A DNA stretch of 64,000 bases. Origin: Knufia peltigerae (lineage: Eukaryota; Ascomycota; Eurotiomycetes; Chaetothyriales; Trichomeriaceae). A model generated the notes under the pieces. That model was given only the letters and a program-made list of their open reading frames with translations, did not search any database and was not told where the DNA came from. A program made the position numbers and the translations under genes. The stretch is taken from contig JAPDRN010000008.1 of NCBI GenBank assembly GCA_030247855.1, positions 62,001 to 126,000 of the forward strand, given 5' to 3'. Shown here one piece after another: positions 23,156 to 32,518 of the stretch (the stretch's first letter is position 1; every line of letters starts with the position of its first letter).

Positions 23156-24310
23156 ATGACGATTCACAAACACAAAGATAACCCTTGGCTCACAAGGCCA
23201 CACATATCTGGACTAATCTCTCTGCCTTCACGGGGTGTTTCTCTCGTCGCGTCATGTTCCGGCCCTCCTGTAGCAAGACGACGGCGGCACCCTACCGACG
23301 ATGACGACAAGGACGACCCAATCGTCATCTTCTTCACGGGCGCCGGTGGACCTTTGCAGTGTCTGTCCGCCTTCGTGAGGGCTTTCTTCTTTGACCGCGC
23401 CGGCTACGATCGCAGCTCGCTCCGGGATAACGACAACGGACCGTTGCTCGCCGAGGACGGTGCGCTGGACCTCGCTTGCCTCTTGGACACGTTGGACATA
23501 TCGCCGCCGTATGTTCTGGTTGGACATTCATTCGGTGGAATCTGTCTTCGCGAGTTTCTGAACGTTATCGTTGCCTCGAATGAGGGGGCCGAGCCGGAGT
23601 GTACGCCTTCACCAACGAGCACGGATCCTATCTTAGAGAAGAACGACAACGGCAACGGCAAGCGTCTCGAGGAGAACCGTACGATGACGAGGCGAAAATC
23701 TAACCCTCTCAAGGATGTAATTGCCGGAATCGTCCTTGTCGACACCGCCACCGAGTTGATGTTGTCTCTGTATCCTCGCGTCCCGGCGGCCGAGCTCGTT
23801 GCCGTGGCCGCAGATGTCGACTGGGAGCGCGTGACGCACCTGCGCGAACAGTCTGGCATGACCGACCGGGAGTGGGACGATGCCATCGCTGCCGCGGTGC
23901 GGACGAGGCACAAAGTCGCCGGCATGGAAGATACGCACCTCAGCGCGTGGCGCTTGGCCCAGAAACGACAGCTCGAGTTGCAGACTTACAAAGGTGGCAT
24001 CTTGAGCGTAGTGCGGTGTAATAGTGCCGTGGACTATCAGAGGATGTACGACGAAGGGGTCAAGATCGGGGGAGGGACCGACGAGGAAAGAGCAAGAGCG
24101 AGGATGTTTATCGACAAGTGGAGAACTTTTGCACACGAGGTTTCAAAAGCACAGTTGGACCTTGTCGAAGACGAGGATACCAAAAGGTATGCGTACCTTG
24201 ATGGGTTCGGGCACGATGGACTGTTGAGAAAGAGGGAGATGGTAGGTGATCCTGTACGGTGGGTTTTGAGTGAGTGGCACAAAAGGAGGCCTAGAACCCT
24301 TGAAGGATGA
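23156..24310 (+). CDS. Alpha/beta hydrolase
   Basis: Single exon, 384 aa. The core begins at PIVIFFTGAGG (oxyanion strand, about 55-65) and is followed by FFDRAGYDRSS. The nucleophile is Ser125 in the elbow GHSFGG, after YVLVGH. IVLVDTA begins the next strand, and the His is probably the one in GFGHDGLLRKRE near the C-terminus. Residues about 142-185 are a charged, low-complexity insertion (Asn/Asp/Glu/Arg) between core strands. No signal peptide or membrane segment. The substrate cannot be inferred. The gene converges on the amidotransferase-like gene across 350 bp. Confidence 0.8.
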   Translation: MTIHKHKDNPWLTRPHISGLISLPSRGVSLVASCSGPPVARRRRHPTDDDDKDDPIVIFFTGAGGPLQCLSAFVRAFFFDRAGYDRSSLRDNDNGPLLAEDGALDLACLLDTLDISPPYVLVGHSFGGICLREFLNVIVASNEGAEPECTPSPTSTDPILEKNDNGNGKRLEENRTMTRRKSNPLKDVIAGIVLVDTATELMLSLYPRVPAAELVAVAADVDWERVTHLREQSGMTDREWDDAIAAAVRTRHKVAGMEDTHLSAWRLAQKRQLELQTYKGGILSVVRCNSAVDYQRMYDEGVKIGGGTDEERARARMFIDKWRTFAHEVSKAQLDLVEDEDTKRYAYLDGFGHDGLLRKREMVGDPVRWVLSEWHKRRPRTLEG

Positions 24311-24662
24311 GGATTTGGATGATGGATGGGGCTATAATGAATAGAGGAGTTCTTTGAAAGGTTGACTCGTACCCAGCAATCTAAGGGTGGATATGTGACG
24401 ACGATGTGGATAGATCATGGACGGCAACAAAAAGGAAGTACATGCACACATGGGTTACGTCCTTACGAAGGGGAACCTCTGATGAATAACGATACACAAA
24501 AGGTATACGCACTGGTCATGTGCTACCAAGGAGGGCATCTAACGAACACACGATGTGATATGGTGGTTCGGTATGAAACGGCAAGGCAAAGCAAAGCCAA
24601 GGAAGGCAAGGAATGAAGCACACAGAAAGAACGAACTTTGCCAGTTCTATCGTCATTGAAAT
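24311..24662. other. Intergenic, convergent 3' ends
   Basis: A/G-rich spacer with short GCAAA/GGCAAG repeats near 24580-24612. No gene. Confidence 0.5.
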
Positions 24663-25499
24663 TCACGATATATCTCGATCTTCACCATGGAAGAAACGGA
24701 GGATTGCACCCGCAACAAGAATCCCATCGTGTTTCAACTCGGCCGTTTCTTTCCGTGCCTCTGCGAACCTCGAGTCCTTGATCCCGCCGTTCTCGACCCG
24801 CATGTCGACCTGTCTTCTCACCATGTCCTCGTCGAACCCCAAATGGCCCTGGGACGTGAAGAGCCGGTCGCGCAGGTACAGCCCTTGGATACGCGTGTGA
24901 TCCGTCGTGGCCCAGACGTGTACTTTGTCGTCCTCCGGCCCGAGCAGGTCGGTCGTTTCCGCCGACGGCACGGTCGTCACTTGGTCCTGGTGCATCTGGT
25001 GCAGTTGGATCGTCGGCTGCTCCGTCCTGAAGAGCTTCTTGCCACGTTCCGTGAGTTCTAGTTCCGTGTGGGCGAGTTCCCAGTTCCCGTCCGGGTGAGG
25101 CCTGACGTGGGCGCCCAGCATTCGACAGAGGATCTGGTGGCCGAAGCAGACACCGCTGAATCGAAGAGACGTTCGTTCGCGCCACAGTTGGCGCAGCAGG
25201 TCGAGAAGCTTGAGGATCCATTCGTCGTTCCCGTGGGCGTCGTACATGCTCCCCGTGATCAAGATGGCTCGCGTATCTCCGGGGATCTCGTCCGCCGTCG
25301 GGACGTGGCCGCGGTGTTTAGGTGGATCTTCGACCACGTAGTGCGTGTCCGTTTCGACACTGAGGGGTGGAGTGTGCAGTGAGCCGGCCGAGTTGAAGAG
25401 TTCGTCCAATATATTTCCGAAACTGCCTCGAGTTGCTTTGGTGGCCGGGTGAGGCTCATCGGTCTCGAGGACGAACATACGCACGGTGCCGTTGGTCAT
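24663..25499 (-). CDS. Class I glutamine amidotransferase-like protein with altered catalytic triad
   Basis: Single exon, 278 aa from the ATG at 25499; the frame continues upstream only through a GTG. The fold resembles GATase1 proteins annotated as GMP-synthase-like amidotransferases. The nucleophile elbow is intact: Cys118 in SGVCFGHQILCRMLGA. The His of the triad is His219 in TSQGHLGF. The Glu two residues later (canonical GHPE) is Gly221, so the Cys-His-Glu triad is incomplete; Asp223/Glu224 follow closely. There is no synthetase domain, so it is a stand-alone domain. It might be a hydrolase on gamma-glutamyl compounds or a non-catalytic homologue. Divergent from the secreted-protein gene. 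Confidence 0.82.
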   Translation of the reverse strand: MTNGTVRMFVLETDEPHPATKATRGSFGNILDELFNSAGSLHTPPLSVETDTHYVVEDPPKHRGHVPTADEIPGDTRAILITGSMYDAHGNDEWILKLLDLLRQLWRERTSLRFSGVCFGHQILCRMLGAHVRPHPDGNWELAHTELELTERGKKLFRTEQPTIQLHQMHQDQVTTVPSAETTDLLGPEDDKVHVWATTDHTRIQGLYLRDRLFTSQGHLGFDEDMVRRQVDMRVENGGIKDSRFAEARKETAELKHDGILVAGAILRFFHGEDRDIS

Positions 25500-26167
25500 T
25501 TTGCGTTGTATTGTGTCTGTGTTGGGTTTGGGGGGAGAGAGAATAGAGAGGCAGAATAACAGGCGAAGAGAGACGCGCTTCTTCCTCACCCGTACAACAG
25601 CATCTACGTGAGGACATCATCATTGCCGTCGTTGTCGTCACCGAGTTGCTTGCAAGGCGTTACGAGAGAAAATCTCCATCCTCTGGGCGCCGAGAGACAG
25701 AGGTCCAAATATGTATATGTTGGTGCTTATGGTGATGACGCCAGATATGGATCCCAAAAAAGGTCATCGCCTCAAGTGAGGATGAAATCATCGCCAAGTC
25801 CTAACGAGCCATCAGCTATCGGTCTGGCCTTCTCTTCACTCATGCCATGCGGTTGTTGAATTGCTCGGATGCTACCATGGTGATGGTAACTGACTCTTGA
25901 CCGATGTCGGGGCCTGCGGTCTTTCAGCATTTCCCTTAGCGTGTCCGTCGCATCTGAATGTCCAACGTCCATTGGATCGAGCCTTGGACCGCGCCACGTA
26001 AGCAAGTAGCAGATCATCATGCATGATGTGTGATAATCAGATAAGATCTCTATCTCTCTCGAGGTTGCCTGGCATCAAAGTTGGTAACTGACATTCACAT
26101 TCCAGGTGATCACAACCCTTCTGGTAGAGATAAATATAACCGATATTCATTCCAATCTCTCGGAAAG
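25500..26167. other. Divergent promoter region
   Basis: About 670 bp between the amidotransferase-like gene (minus) and the secreted-protein gene (plus). No motif recognised. Confidence 0.5.
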
Positions 26168-27745
26168 ATGCGGTGGTGGAGTGGAATAATTCTGGCTGCG
26201 TACACATTGTCAGTGTACGAGCACTCGTGGGCCGCAACAGTGCCCTTCATCCCACAAACTGACCAAGACAAAAATGCTGTCGTCGTACACAACGCCAACC
26301 ACATATTCAATGCCATACACTCGTCCATGCGCCAATGGGGTTCTTCTCTGAACCACAATGGGATGTCATTTTTCATGGCTCAAGTTCCAGCCGGCACGCA
26401 GTTCTACCACGGATCACCCTTTCAAGAACCTGTCGAGGGTATGGAATGGTTGGCATTTGAACCAGAACATGCCAGCTTCTTCGCTACGAGGATCAAGCGA
26501 CGGAACGACACTGATGACAACGATGGTTCGGAGGTCGAGAGCGGCGACCTTGTCCAGCCACCTTCAGGTCACGATGGCGGGATAATGCTCCAGCACCCTA
26601 TTCTGGATACCAGGATCAAACCACCCAGGTATGACATTACGCCGGGATGGCTGCACACATACAGGACAAAACACAATCTTCCTTTGCTTTACATTGATGG
26701 CATGTCAGCAGGCAAGACTGAAAGAGGCACGCTCGACTCTCAAGATGCCTTGCTCCTGAATGTGACCAGGAATCAACGCGACGGATTCTGGGACTTTGAA
26801 CGTGCAAGGCGCCTATGCAAGCTATCCAATGATAAATGGGGAGGGAAGATCAAGGGTTTCATACGGATGGAGGCTGGCTTCGAAATCATCATGTGCTCGT
26901 TCGTTGAGAATGTAGATTTCATCTCCGCAGTCAGAACAGGGCGCTCGCTCCCGGGTGGCGAGGAATCTGAACCGACCGAGCCCGTACGGCAACATCTCAT
27001 GGTATGGATAAAGGCCATCAGTGCCCGATACGATGATATTGGCGGTGACAGGGTGAAGCTTGATCATGAGAACTTCATAACCAGCTTTGCGTATGATCTC
27101 GACCTGTTCAATGACGGTGATGATCTGCCCAGGCTCGAAAACCTATCGGTAGCTTCCCTTGATAAGGTACGCAATGATGTCGACACTATGGTCAACAACT
27201 GGGATACTTTCGACTCCGGTGCTATCAACTGGCAGAGCATCACAGACATGGTCGTTGAACGATACGCAAAGGAGCTACCGTACCTGGTCTCAGATAGTCT
27301 CGACACGTCTGAAGCATTCTTGCATGAACTGTCAACCATTCTTCACGTCTTTATCGACTCGGACCATCGTAATTCAACAGCTGAGGTGGAGCGATGTATC
27401 AATCAATTCGTTCCTACTGGGATCAAACACTCGGGATCGATTGCAGGTCGTGCAGTTGAAGCCGTCACGCGGAAGATCTGTTCGGGCCTCTTCGCCGCTT
27501 TCGATAGCAATGTGTCTGTTTCGGAGTCGAAGAAAAAATTGCGCTCGCTCATGACATACCTAGATTGGACTACTTGGAAAAAGTGCGGTGATTGCGCACT
27601 AGACGAGATCTGCTTCATACCAGTTTGGCCCATTGGGTCGGAAGAGGATCGAATACATCCTCGTTGTCGGAATGCAACAGACATTGAACAGAGACCCGGT
27701 GGCTGGCAGGTAGAAGAGTTCATGGACATGAGGGGGACGATATAA
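26168..27745 (+). CDS. Secreted protein of unknown function
   Basis: Single exon, 525 aa from the ATG at 26168 (an earlier in-frame TTG was discounted). A signal peptide is clear: MRWW, a hydrophobic core, and likely cleavage after SWA at about residue 22. The mature part has a conserved-looking block TQFYHGSPFQEPVEGMEWLAF (about 77-97) followed by FEPEHASFF, then a Gly/Asp/Glu-rich linker and the block LPLLYIDGMSAGKTERGTLDSQD. I recognise this pattern from uncharacterised secreted fungal proteins but know no function. The YHG...EWLAF spacing loosely recalls ADP-ribosyltransferase-fold proteins; that is speculation. A cysteine-containing C-terminal region (KKCGDCALDEICF) may form disulfides. 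Confidence 0.78.
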   Translation: MRWWSGIILAAYTLSVYEHSWAATVPFIPQTDQDKNAVVVHNANHIFNAIHSSMRQWGSSLNHNGMSFFMAQVPAGTQFYHGSPFQEPVEGMEWLAFEPEHASFFATRIKRRNDTDDNDGSEVESGDLVQPPSGHDGGIMLQHPILDTRIKPPRYDITPGWLHTYRTKHNLPLLYIDGMSAGKTERGTLDSQDALLLNVTRNQRDGFWDFERARRLCKLSNDKWGGKIKGFIRMEAGFEIIMCSFVENVDFISAVRTGRSLPGGEESEPTEPVRQHLMVWIKAISARYDDIGGDRVKLDHENFITSFAYDLDLFNDGDDLPRLENLSVASLDKVRNDVDTMVNNWDTFDSGAINWQSITDMVVERYAKELPYLVSDSLDTSEAFLHELSTILHVFIDSDHRNSTAEVERCINQFVPTGIKHSGSIAGRAVEAVTRKICSGLFAAFDSNVSVSESKKKLRSLMTYLDWTTWKKCGDCALDEICFIPVWPIGSEEDRIHPRCRNATDIEQRPGGWQVEEFMDMRGTI

Positions 27746-28126
27746 ACGGCGTCATTGCGATTGATATGTTCACGCAGATTATACACTGTACAATAGATTG
27801 AATCCCTTTGAATTACCTCAGGTACCTGAGTATGAAAAATCCGTATATATCAAGTACTTGACCGTACTGTTCCTCCGGTAGAACATTACACGATACCGTG
27901 CGTCTACTCCTCGTATCCGTACTCGTATTCGCAGTCCTAAGATCGGACCACTTTCATCTGATAGCTCGACCTTGATTGACCTTGGGATTCGCCAGACGTC
28001 CATTCTTTTCATTGTCTGTCAGATGTATGCCATTCAACATCTCCGCCCACAGTCACACGTCCTGGCATGATCTTATAGTCCACTACACAGACAGTACGGA
28101 GTCACATCGCTGAAGAGCCCCCCATC
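27746..28126. other. Intergenic
   Basis: Short AT-richer spacer between the secreted-protein gene and the TPR gene. Nothing recognised. Confidence 0.5.
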
Positions 28127-29812
28127 ATGAGTGGCACTACTCCTGATGACTATTACGACCTGGGCACATATCACCGACCCATAACGACAAGCAATCCAGA
28201 AGCTCAAACATGGTTCGACCGGGGCCTCATCTGGAGCTACGGCTTTCACCACGAGGAATCGGCAGAATGTTTTCAAAAGGCCATCTCCCTCGACCCGGAC
28301 TGTGCAATGGCGTACTGGGGTCTCGCGTACGCTCTGGGGCCCAACTACAACAAACCATGGTCGTTCTTTGACGGCGTCGAGCTCGAGTCGACCGTCTCAC
28401 GGACCCACGCGGCCATTGAATCGGCCATCTCGAAGTCTCGGCGTACCACCGCCGTCGAACAGGCACTGATCAACGCCCTCGAGTTTCGGTACCCGCAGGA
28501 CAAGCCGGACTCGGACTGCTCGATCTGGAACCTCCCGTACGCGGACGCCATGAGCGCCGTCCACGCCCAATTCCCCGACGACCTCGAAGTCGCCACGCTC
28601 TGCGCCGACGCCCTCATGAACCTCACGCCCTGGGCACTCTGGGACCTTCGCACCGGTCGTCCTGCCCCCGACGCGAAGACCCTGGAGATCAAACGGATCC
28701 TCGACCACGCCCTCACCTTGCCGGGGGGTTCCACCCACCCGGGCCTCCTCCATCTGTACATCCACCTGATGGAGATGTCGCCCACGCCCGAACGCGCCAT
28801 GCCCCACGCCGACGCCCTCCGCGACCTGGTCCCGGACTCGGGCCACCTCCGCCACATGCCCACGCACCTCGACATCCTGTGCGGCGACTACCGCGCGGCC
28901 ATCGCGGGGAACAGCGCCGCCATGGCCGCGGACAGGAAGTACCTCGCGCGGTCCGGCCCCCTGCACTTTTACACGCTCTACGTGACCCACGACGCCCACT
29001 TCCGCCTGTACGCGTCCTTGTTCTCGGCGCAGAAACGCACCGCCCTCGCCACGGCGCGGGTCGTCGAGGACAACCTCCCCGGGGCCCTGTTGCGGGTCGC
29101 CTCCCCGCCGATGGCCGACTGGCTCGAGTCGTTCGTCGGCATGCGCGTGCACGTCCTGGTCCGGTTCGGGATGTGGGACGACCTCCTCGCCCTCCCCCTC
29201 CCCGCCGACGAGGACCTCTACTGCGTGACGACCGCCCTCACCCACTACGGCAAGGGCGTCGCGTACGCCTCGTCGTCGCGCCCCTCCGAGGCCGTCGCCC
29301 AACGGGACCTGTTCCGGTCGGCCTTGACCCGGGTCAAACCCACCCGCACCTTGTTCAACAACACCGCCACCGACATCCTGGCCGTCGCGTCCGCCATGCT
29401 CGAAGGGGAGATCGCGTACCGCCAAGGTCATTTCGACGAGGCCTACTCGTGGCTCCGGGAGGCCGTCAGGCTGGACGACTCCCTCCCCTACGACGAACCT
29501 TGGGGTTGGATGCAGCCCCCTCGCCACGCCTACGGCGCCTTGCTTCTCGAACAGGGTCACGTCGAAATGGCCGCCAAGGTCTACGCCACCGACCTGGGGT
29601 TCGACGACGACGACGACACCCTCCCTCGCCCGCAGCGGCACCCCAACAACGTCTGGTCCCTCCACGGGTACTACGAGTGTCTCGTCAAATTGGGCCGGCT
29701 GGCGGAGGCGAGGATCCTCAGACCGCAGTTGATGTACCACGTCGCCCTGGCCGACGTGGAGATTCGGTCGTCTTGTTTTTGTAGGTTGAAGACCGAGGAG
29801 GTCATGACTTGA
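28127..29812 (+). CDS. TPR-repeat protein
   Basis: Single exon, 561 aa. The N-terminal block AQTWFDRGLIWSYGFHHEESAECFQKAISLDPDCAMAYWGLAYALGPNYN is a clear tetratricopeptide unit; further helical repeats follow, with another recognisable unit near ALLLEQGHVEMAAKVYATDLG. No signal peptide, membrane helix or catalytic motif. Homologues in fungi and bacteria are annotated only as TPR domain proteins; the role is probably as a binding scaffold. From about 28500 to 29700 the DNA is strikingly GC-rich, with third positions almost all G or C and long runs of CC(G/C). This opens large frames on the other strand and in the third plus frame that I regard as shadows. The flanks are AT-richer, so the bias is local to this gene. 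Confidence 0.85.
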   Translation: MSGTTPDDYYDLGTYHRPITTSNPEAQTWFDRGLIWSYGFHHEESAECFQKAISLDPDCAMAYWGLAYALGPNYNKPWSFFDGVELESTVSRTHAAIESAISKSRRTTAVEQALINALEFRYPQDKPDSDCSIWNLPYADAMSAVHAQFPDDLEVATLCADALMNLTPWALWDLRTGRPAPDAKTLEIKRILDHALTLPGGSTHPGLLHLYIHLMEMSPTPERAMPHADALRDLVPDSGHLRHMPTHLDILCGDYRAAIAGNSAAMAADRKYLARSGPLHFYTLYVTHDAHFRLYASLFSAQKRTALATARVVEDNLPGALLRVASPPMADWLESFVGMRVHVLVRFGMWDDLLALPLPADEDLYCVTTALTHYGKGVAYASSSRPSEAVAQRDLFRSALTRVKPTRTLFNNTATDILAVASAMLEGEIAYRQGHFDEAYSWLREAVRLDDSLPYDEPWGWMQPPRHAYGALLLEQGHVEMAAKVYATDLGFDDDDDTLPRPQRHPNNVWSLHGYYECLVKLGRLAEARILRPQLMYHVALADVEIRSSCFCRLKTEEVMT

Positions 29813-30254
29813 CATGACACCCAAAAAAACGGTAAGTATTACATAGCATGAACAAGGTAAAGGTGATTGAAACAAAGGTAGAGAGGTAAGGCTAGCTTTT
29901 AGTATCAAGGTTTCGAGGCATCCTCGAAAGAACAGAGTTACAAAATGGCACGACTGAGTAAACCAATATGATATACATCATGAATGAAGAATAAACAAGT
30001 CTAACCAATACTCCTTTTGTTAGGCGAGTTCCGTCATCACCCAGAACCGGGGAGCTCCCATTCCAATATTAAAGAGAAAGACTGGTACAGATTATGTAGA
30101 AACTTTATTTGTGGTATTATACAGCAATACTCATCATTACGAATGGTAATAATCCATACAAAGTTCTCCTTTTCTGGGGTGGTCACTTTTTGACTAGCAC
30201 TGGTTACTACTGGTAGGACAAAGCCTAGCCCCTGGCCGTCTGAAGAATTATCAA
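29813..30254. other. Intergenic, convergent 3' ends
   Basis: AT-rich spacer between the TPR gene and the membrane-protein gene. Nothing recognised. Confidence 0.5.
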
Positions 30255-31514
30255 TCACTCGTCACCGACAAGAATGTCCAAAGCCCCCTTGACAGTCTTG
30301 ACACTCATGTAATTTCTGTTGGGGTCACCCTTCTTGCCCACGACTCCTCCAATGACCTTTTCCACATCGAGCTCATCACCGGCCATCTTGATGTCACCAG
30401 CGATGCCGCGAGCGTCGATGGTGCCCTGGAAGTTGGCAGGATACGTAATCAACTGGTCACCCGCGATGGTGTTGTGGTCCGAACGGAACAGACGTTCCGC
30501 GGCGATGGAATTCACATACACGCGTGAGGGGCCCGAGGCGATGCGGGTCGAGAATTGAGCGCGCGGTTCGGCGTCTTTGAAGTCGACGTTGATCCAGATC
30601 GAACCCCTCGCCACGTCGATCGCGGTGGAATTGTAGACGGACAGGGTGCCGTTCAAGTGTCCGTTTCCGAGATGGATGTGCGTCGACCCTTCGTTGCCCG
30701 AGCTGATGGCTGGGATGTCGATCGTGGCGTTGCCCCTGGCCACGTCGACCTCGGTATGTTCACGACCGTGAGTCAGTGAACCTCGGAGAGCGCCGTTGGC
30801 GATCGCGATGGCGGTTCTGTTGGTGTGAACTCGACCGGTCTTGACGAAACCCTTTGCGACCCTGATTGCGAAATCTCCAATCTCCAAAGACTCCGGTAGT
30901 TCACTGTAGTCGACCATGTGGCGGGGAAGGTCGACGTCGAAATGCGGCATGCCAAAAGTGCCGATGATGTTGGAGGGAATCTGGATCTTGGCCGATGCAT
31001 AGGTCATGAGTTTGCCGGTATCCGGGGTGTGGATGGTCAGACGACCATTGTCTTCCTCGACGCTGATCTCGCCGTGCTTGTCTCGCTTGTTGGTCTTGAT
31101 GTCGAGATCAATTCGCACTTTCTCGGACAGTTTGGATGTTTCGAAAACGACCTTGCCGAACGCCTTGGAGCCACGGACAGTGAGGCCAGAGGCGGCTTTG
31201 GGGTCGAACTCGAAGTGGGTGGTTCCTTCGAATGGTTTCCAGTTGTCGATGGGTGGAATGGGGTGCTGATGACCATCGTCGCCCATACTCACAGAGTCGA
31301 TGAAGCCGTGACAGCCATGTTTGAACCTACCAAAGGCTGGACCATGGTTGAGTAGGTCAAGGATGAACAGAGAGCCAAAGAGGACAATGGCTACCTTGAG
31401 AAGGCGATGAAAAAAGCTGGGTCGTTTCTTCTCCTGGGTAGCAATGACTGGAACAGGGAGAACATCAACCTGGGGCGACTTCTCATCGGAATATTCGATG
31501 AACGTGGTCGACAT
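30255..31514 (-). CDS. Single-pass membrane protein with large beta-rich extracellular domain
   Basis: Single exon, 419 aa from the ATG at 31514; the upstream extension lacks an ATG. About 45 cytosolic residues are followed by one hydrophobic helix (LLKVAIVLFGSLFILDLL, about 38-55), then roughly 350 residues of alternating short strands rich in Gly, Asn, Thr and His, with patterns such as VARGNATIDIPAI and VARGSIWINVDF. The repeating strand pattern resembles beta-helix or DUF4097-type adhesin domains; that is a resemblance, not an assignment. Several N-x-T/S sites suit exposure in the secretory pathway or at the surface. The function is unknown. Upstream lies an array of CACGTG-type repeats described separately. 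Confidence 0.8.
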   Translation of the reverse strand: MSTTFIEYSDEKSPQVDVLPVPVIATQEKKRPSFFHRLLKVAIVLFGSLFILDLLNHGPAFGRFKHGCHGFIDSVSMGDDGHQHPIPPIDNWKPFEGTTHFEFDPKAASGLTVRGSKAFGKVVFETSKLSEKVRIDLDIKTNKRDKHGEISVEEDNGRLTIHTPDTGKLMTYASAKIQIPSNIIGTFGMPHFDVDLPRHMVDYSELPESLEIGDFAIRVAKGFVKTGRVHTNRTAIAIANGALRGSLTHGREHTEVDVARGNATIDIPAISSGNEGSTHIHLGNGHLNGTLSVYNSTAIDVARGSIWINVDFKDAEPRAQFSTRIASGPSRVYVNSIAAERLFRSDHNTIAGDQLITYPANFQGTIDARGIAGDIKMAGDELDVEKVIGGVVGKKGDPNRNYMSVKTVKGALDILVGDE

Positions 31515-32518
31515 GATGGCGAAATTAGGGTAGATTCTGAGGGACGAGAAAGAAAGAATCTCAGGCAAGGAGGGGAAGAAGTGAGATTGTCAAAGTTCGA
31601 GAATTTCTTTAGCTGGGCCCTTTGTACTCGTAATGAATTATCGAATTAATGGTGTTGCCTGGGCAAACGACGAGTAAAAGATCAGAATGAGGTCACGAGA
31701 GGGAAACGTGACATCACATGCAAGACCCCGGCCAAACACGTGAGACCGCCACACTTCTCAGCCACCCACGTGATATCGCCACATCGCACACTCAAGGTCT
31801 GGGGCGTCAGTGATTTCTCATGCTTTATCCCCGTGTTTCTTCGTCAGTCCCAAGTTATTGAGCAGTCGATTGTGATAGTAGTCATTGTTGAGCGCAGGTG
31901 CTTTCAGGTTGTACAATGTCAAAAGTCTTCAAACGAGGTCGGTGGCAGTACCTCATATTGGTACAAGAGCCTTGCATATGGCAATCTGACGAATCTGCGG
32001 AGAAGAGTTCATGAATGATGATGACACGTTCATGCTTGGTTGGCTTGTCGGCCTTCTCGTCCTCATGTAATACTAGTAGTAATTCGTGGGTGAGGGCCAT
32101 CTTTGTTCCGTTGGTGAGAACCAAGCCAATTTGTCACTTGTGTGATTCCCCTTCCACCATTAGCCGTGTCATGTACTGTACGAATAGCACAGCCCGTCGA
32201 ACCATCAGCCCTGGCCCAATGCATGACCATCGAACAAGCTGCATAACTCGAAGAGAGTCAGCCGAGGTTCATTGTTGTGCCGTCACCAATCACTTGCAAG
32301 GACTGGAACCAGGCCAAATTTTGCGAACTTCACAGGGGGGTATTTCCGACATCCTTGACCCGCATCGCCCTCCACCGCCAGGTCAATGGTGTTGCCTTGG
32401 GAGCCAACCCCTGGGCCAGAAATTCATTCTCCGCTTCATTGTGCCCCAGGTCGAGAGGCAAAACACCGGGGTAAAAAATCACAAGCCTTGTGTCTCGAGT
32501 GCGTTTCGCTCCGCCTCG
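31515..32518. other. Intergenic; promoter of the membrane-protein gene
   Basis: About 1 kb between the membrane-protein gene start and the 3' end of the regulator gene (both minus strand). The half next to the membrane-protein gene holds the repeat array at 31706-31783. The rest has no gene I can support. Confidence 0.5.
31706..31783. promoter_or_regulatory. Phased CACGTG-type direct repeats
   Basis: Two near-identical 17-bp copies, CACGTGA-NNN-CGCCACA, are at 31737-31753 and 31767-31783, with ACGTGA cores 30 bp apart. A degenerate third copy (ACGTGA-cat-CACATG) starts at 31706, 32 bp before. The array lies about 190-270 bp upstream of the ATG at 31514, with repeats spaced near three helical turns. 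CACGTG is the classical bHLH target, so a bHLH-type factor with a partner on the CGCCACA half is a reasonable guess. Confidence 0.5.

Noticed and set aside
23252..23925. Minus-strand frames across the alpha/beta hydrolase
   Set aside because: Shadows of the plus-strand gene, which carries the GHSFGG nucleophile elbow.
28879..29784. A 301-codon Arg/Pro-rich plus frame inside the TPR gene
   Set aside because: Composition (R, P, G, H) is that of an out-of-frame shadow of GC-rich coding DNA; the TPR frame is the supported one.
28397..29908. A roughly 500-codon open frame antisense to the TPR gene
   Set aside because: It is Gly/Val/Arg/Glu-rich, has no recognisable domain, and mirrors the extreme GC3 of the sense gene, which removes stop codons from the opposite strand.
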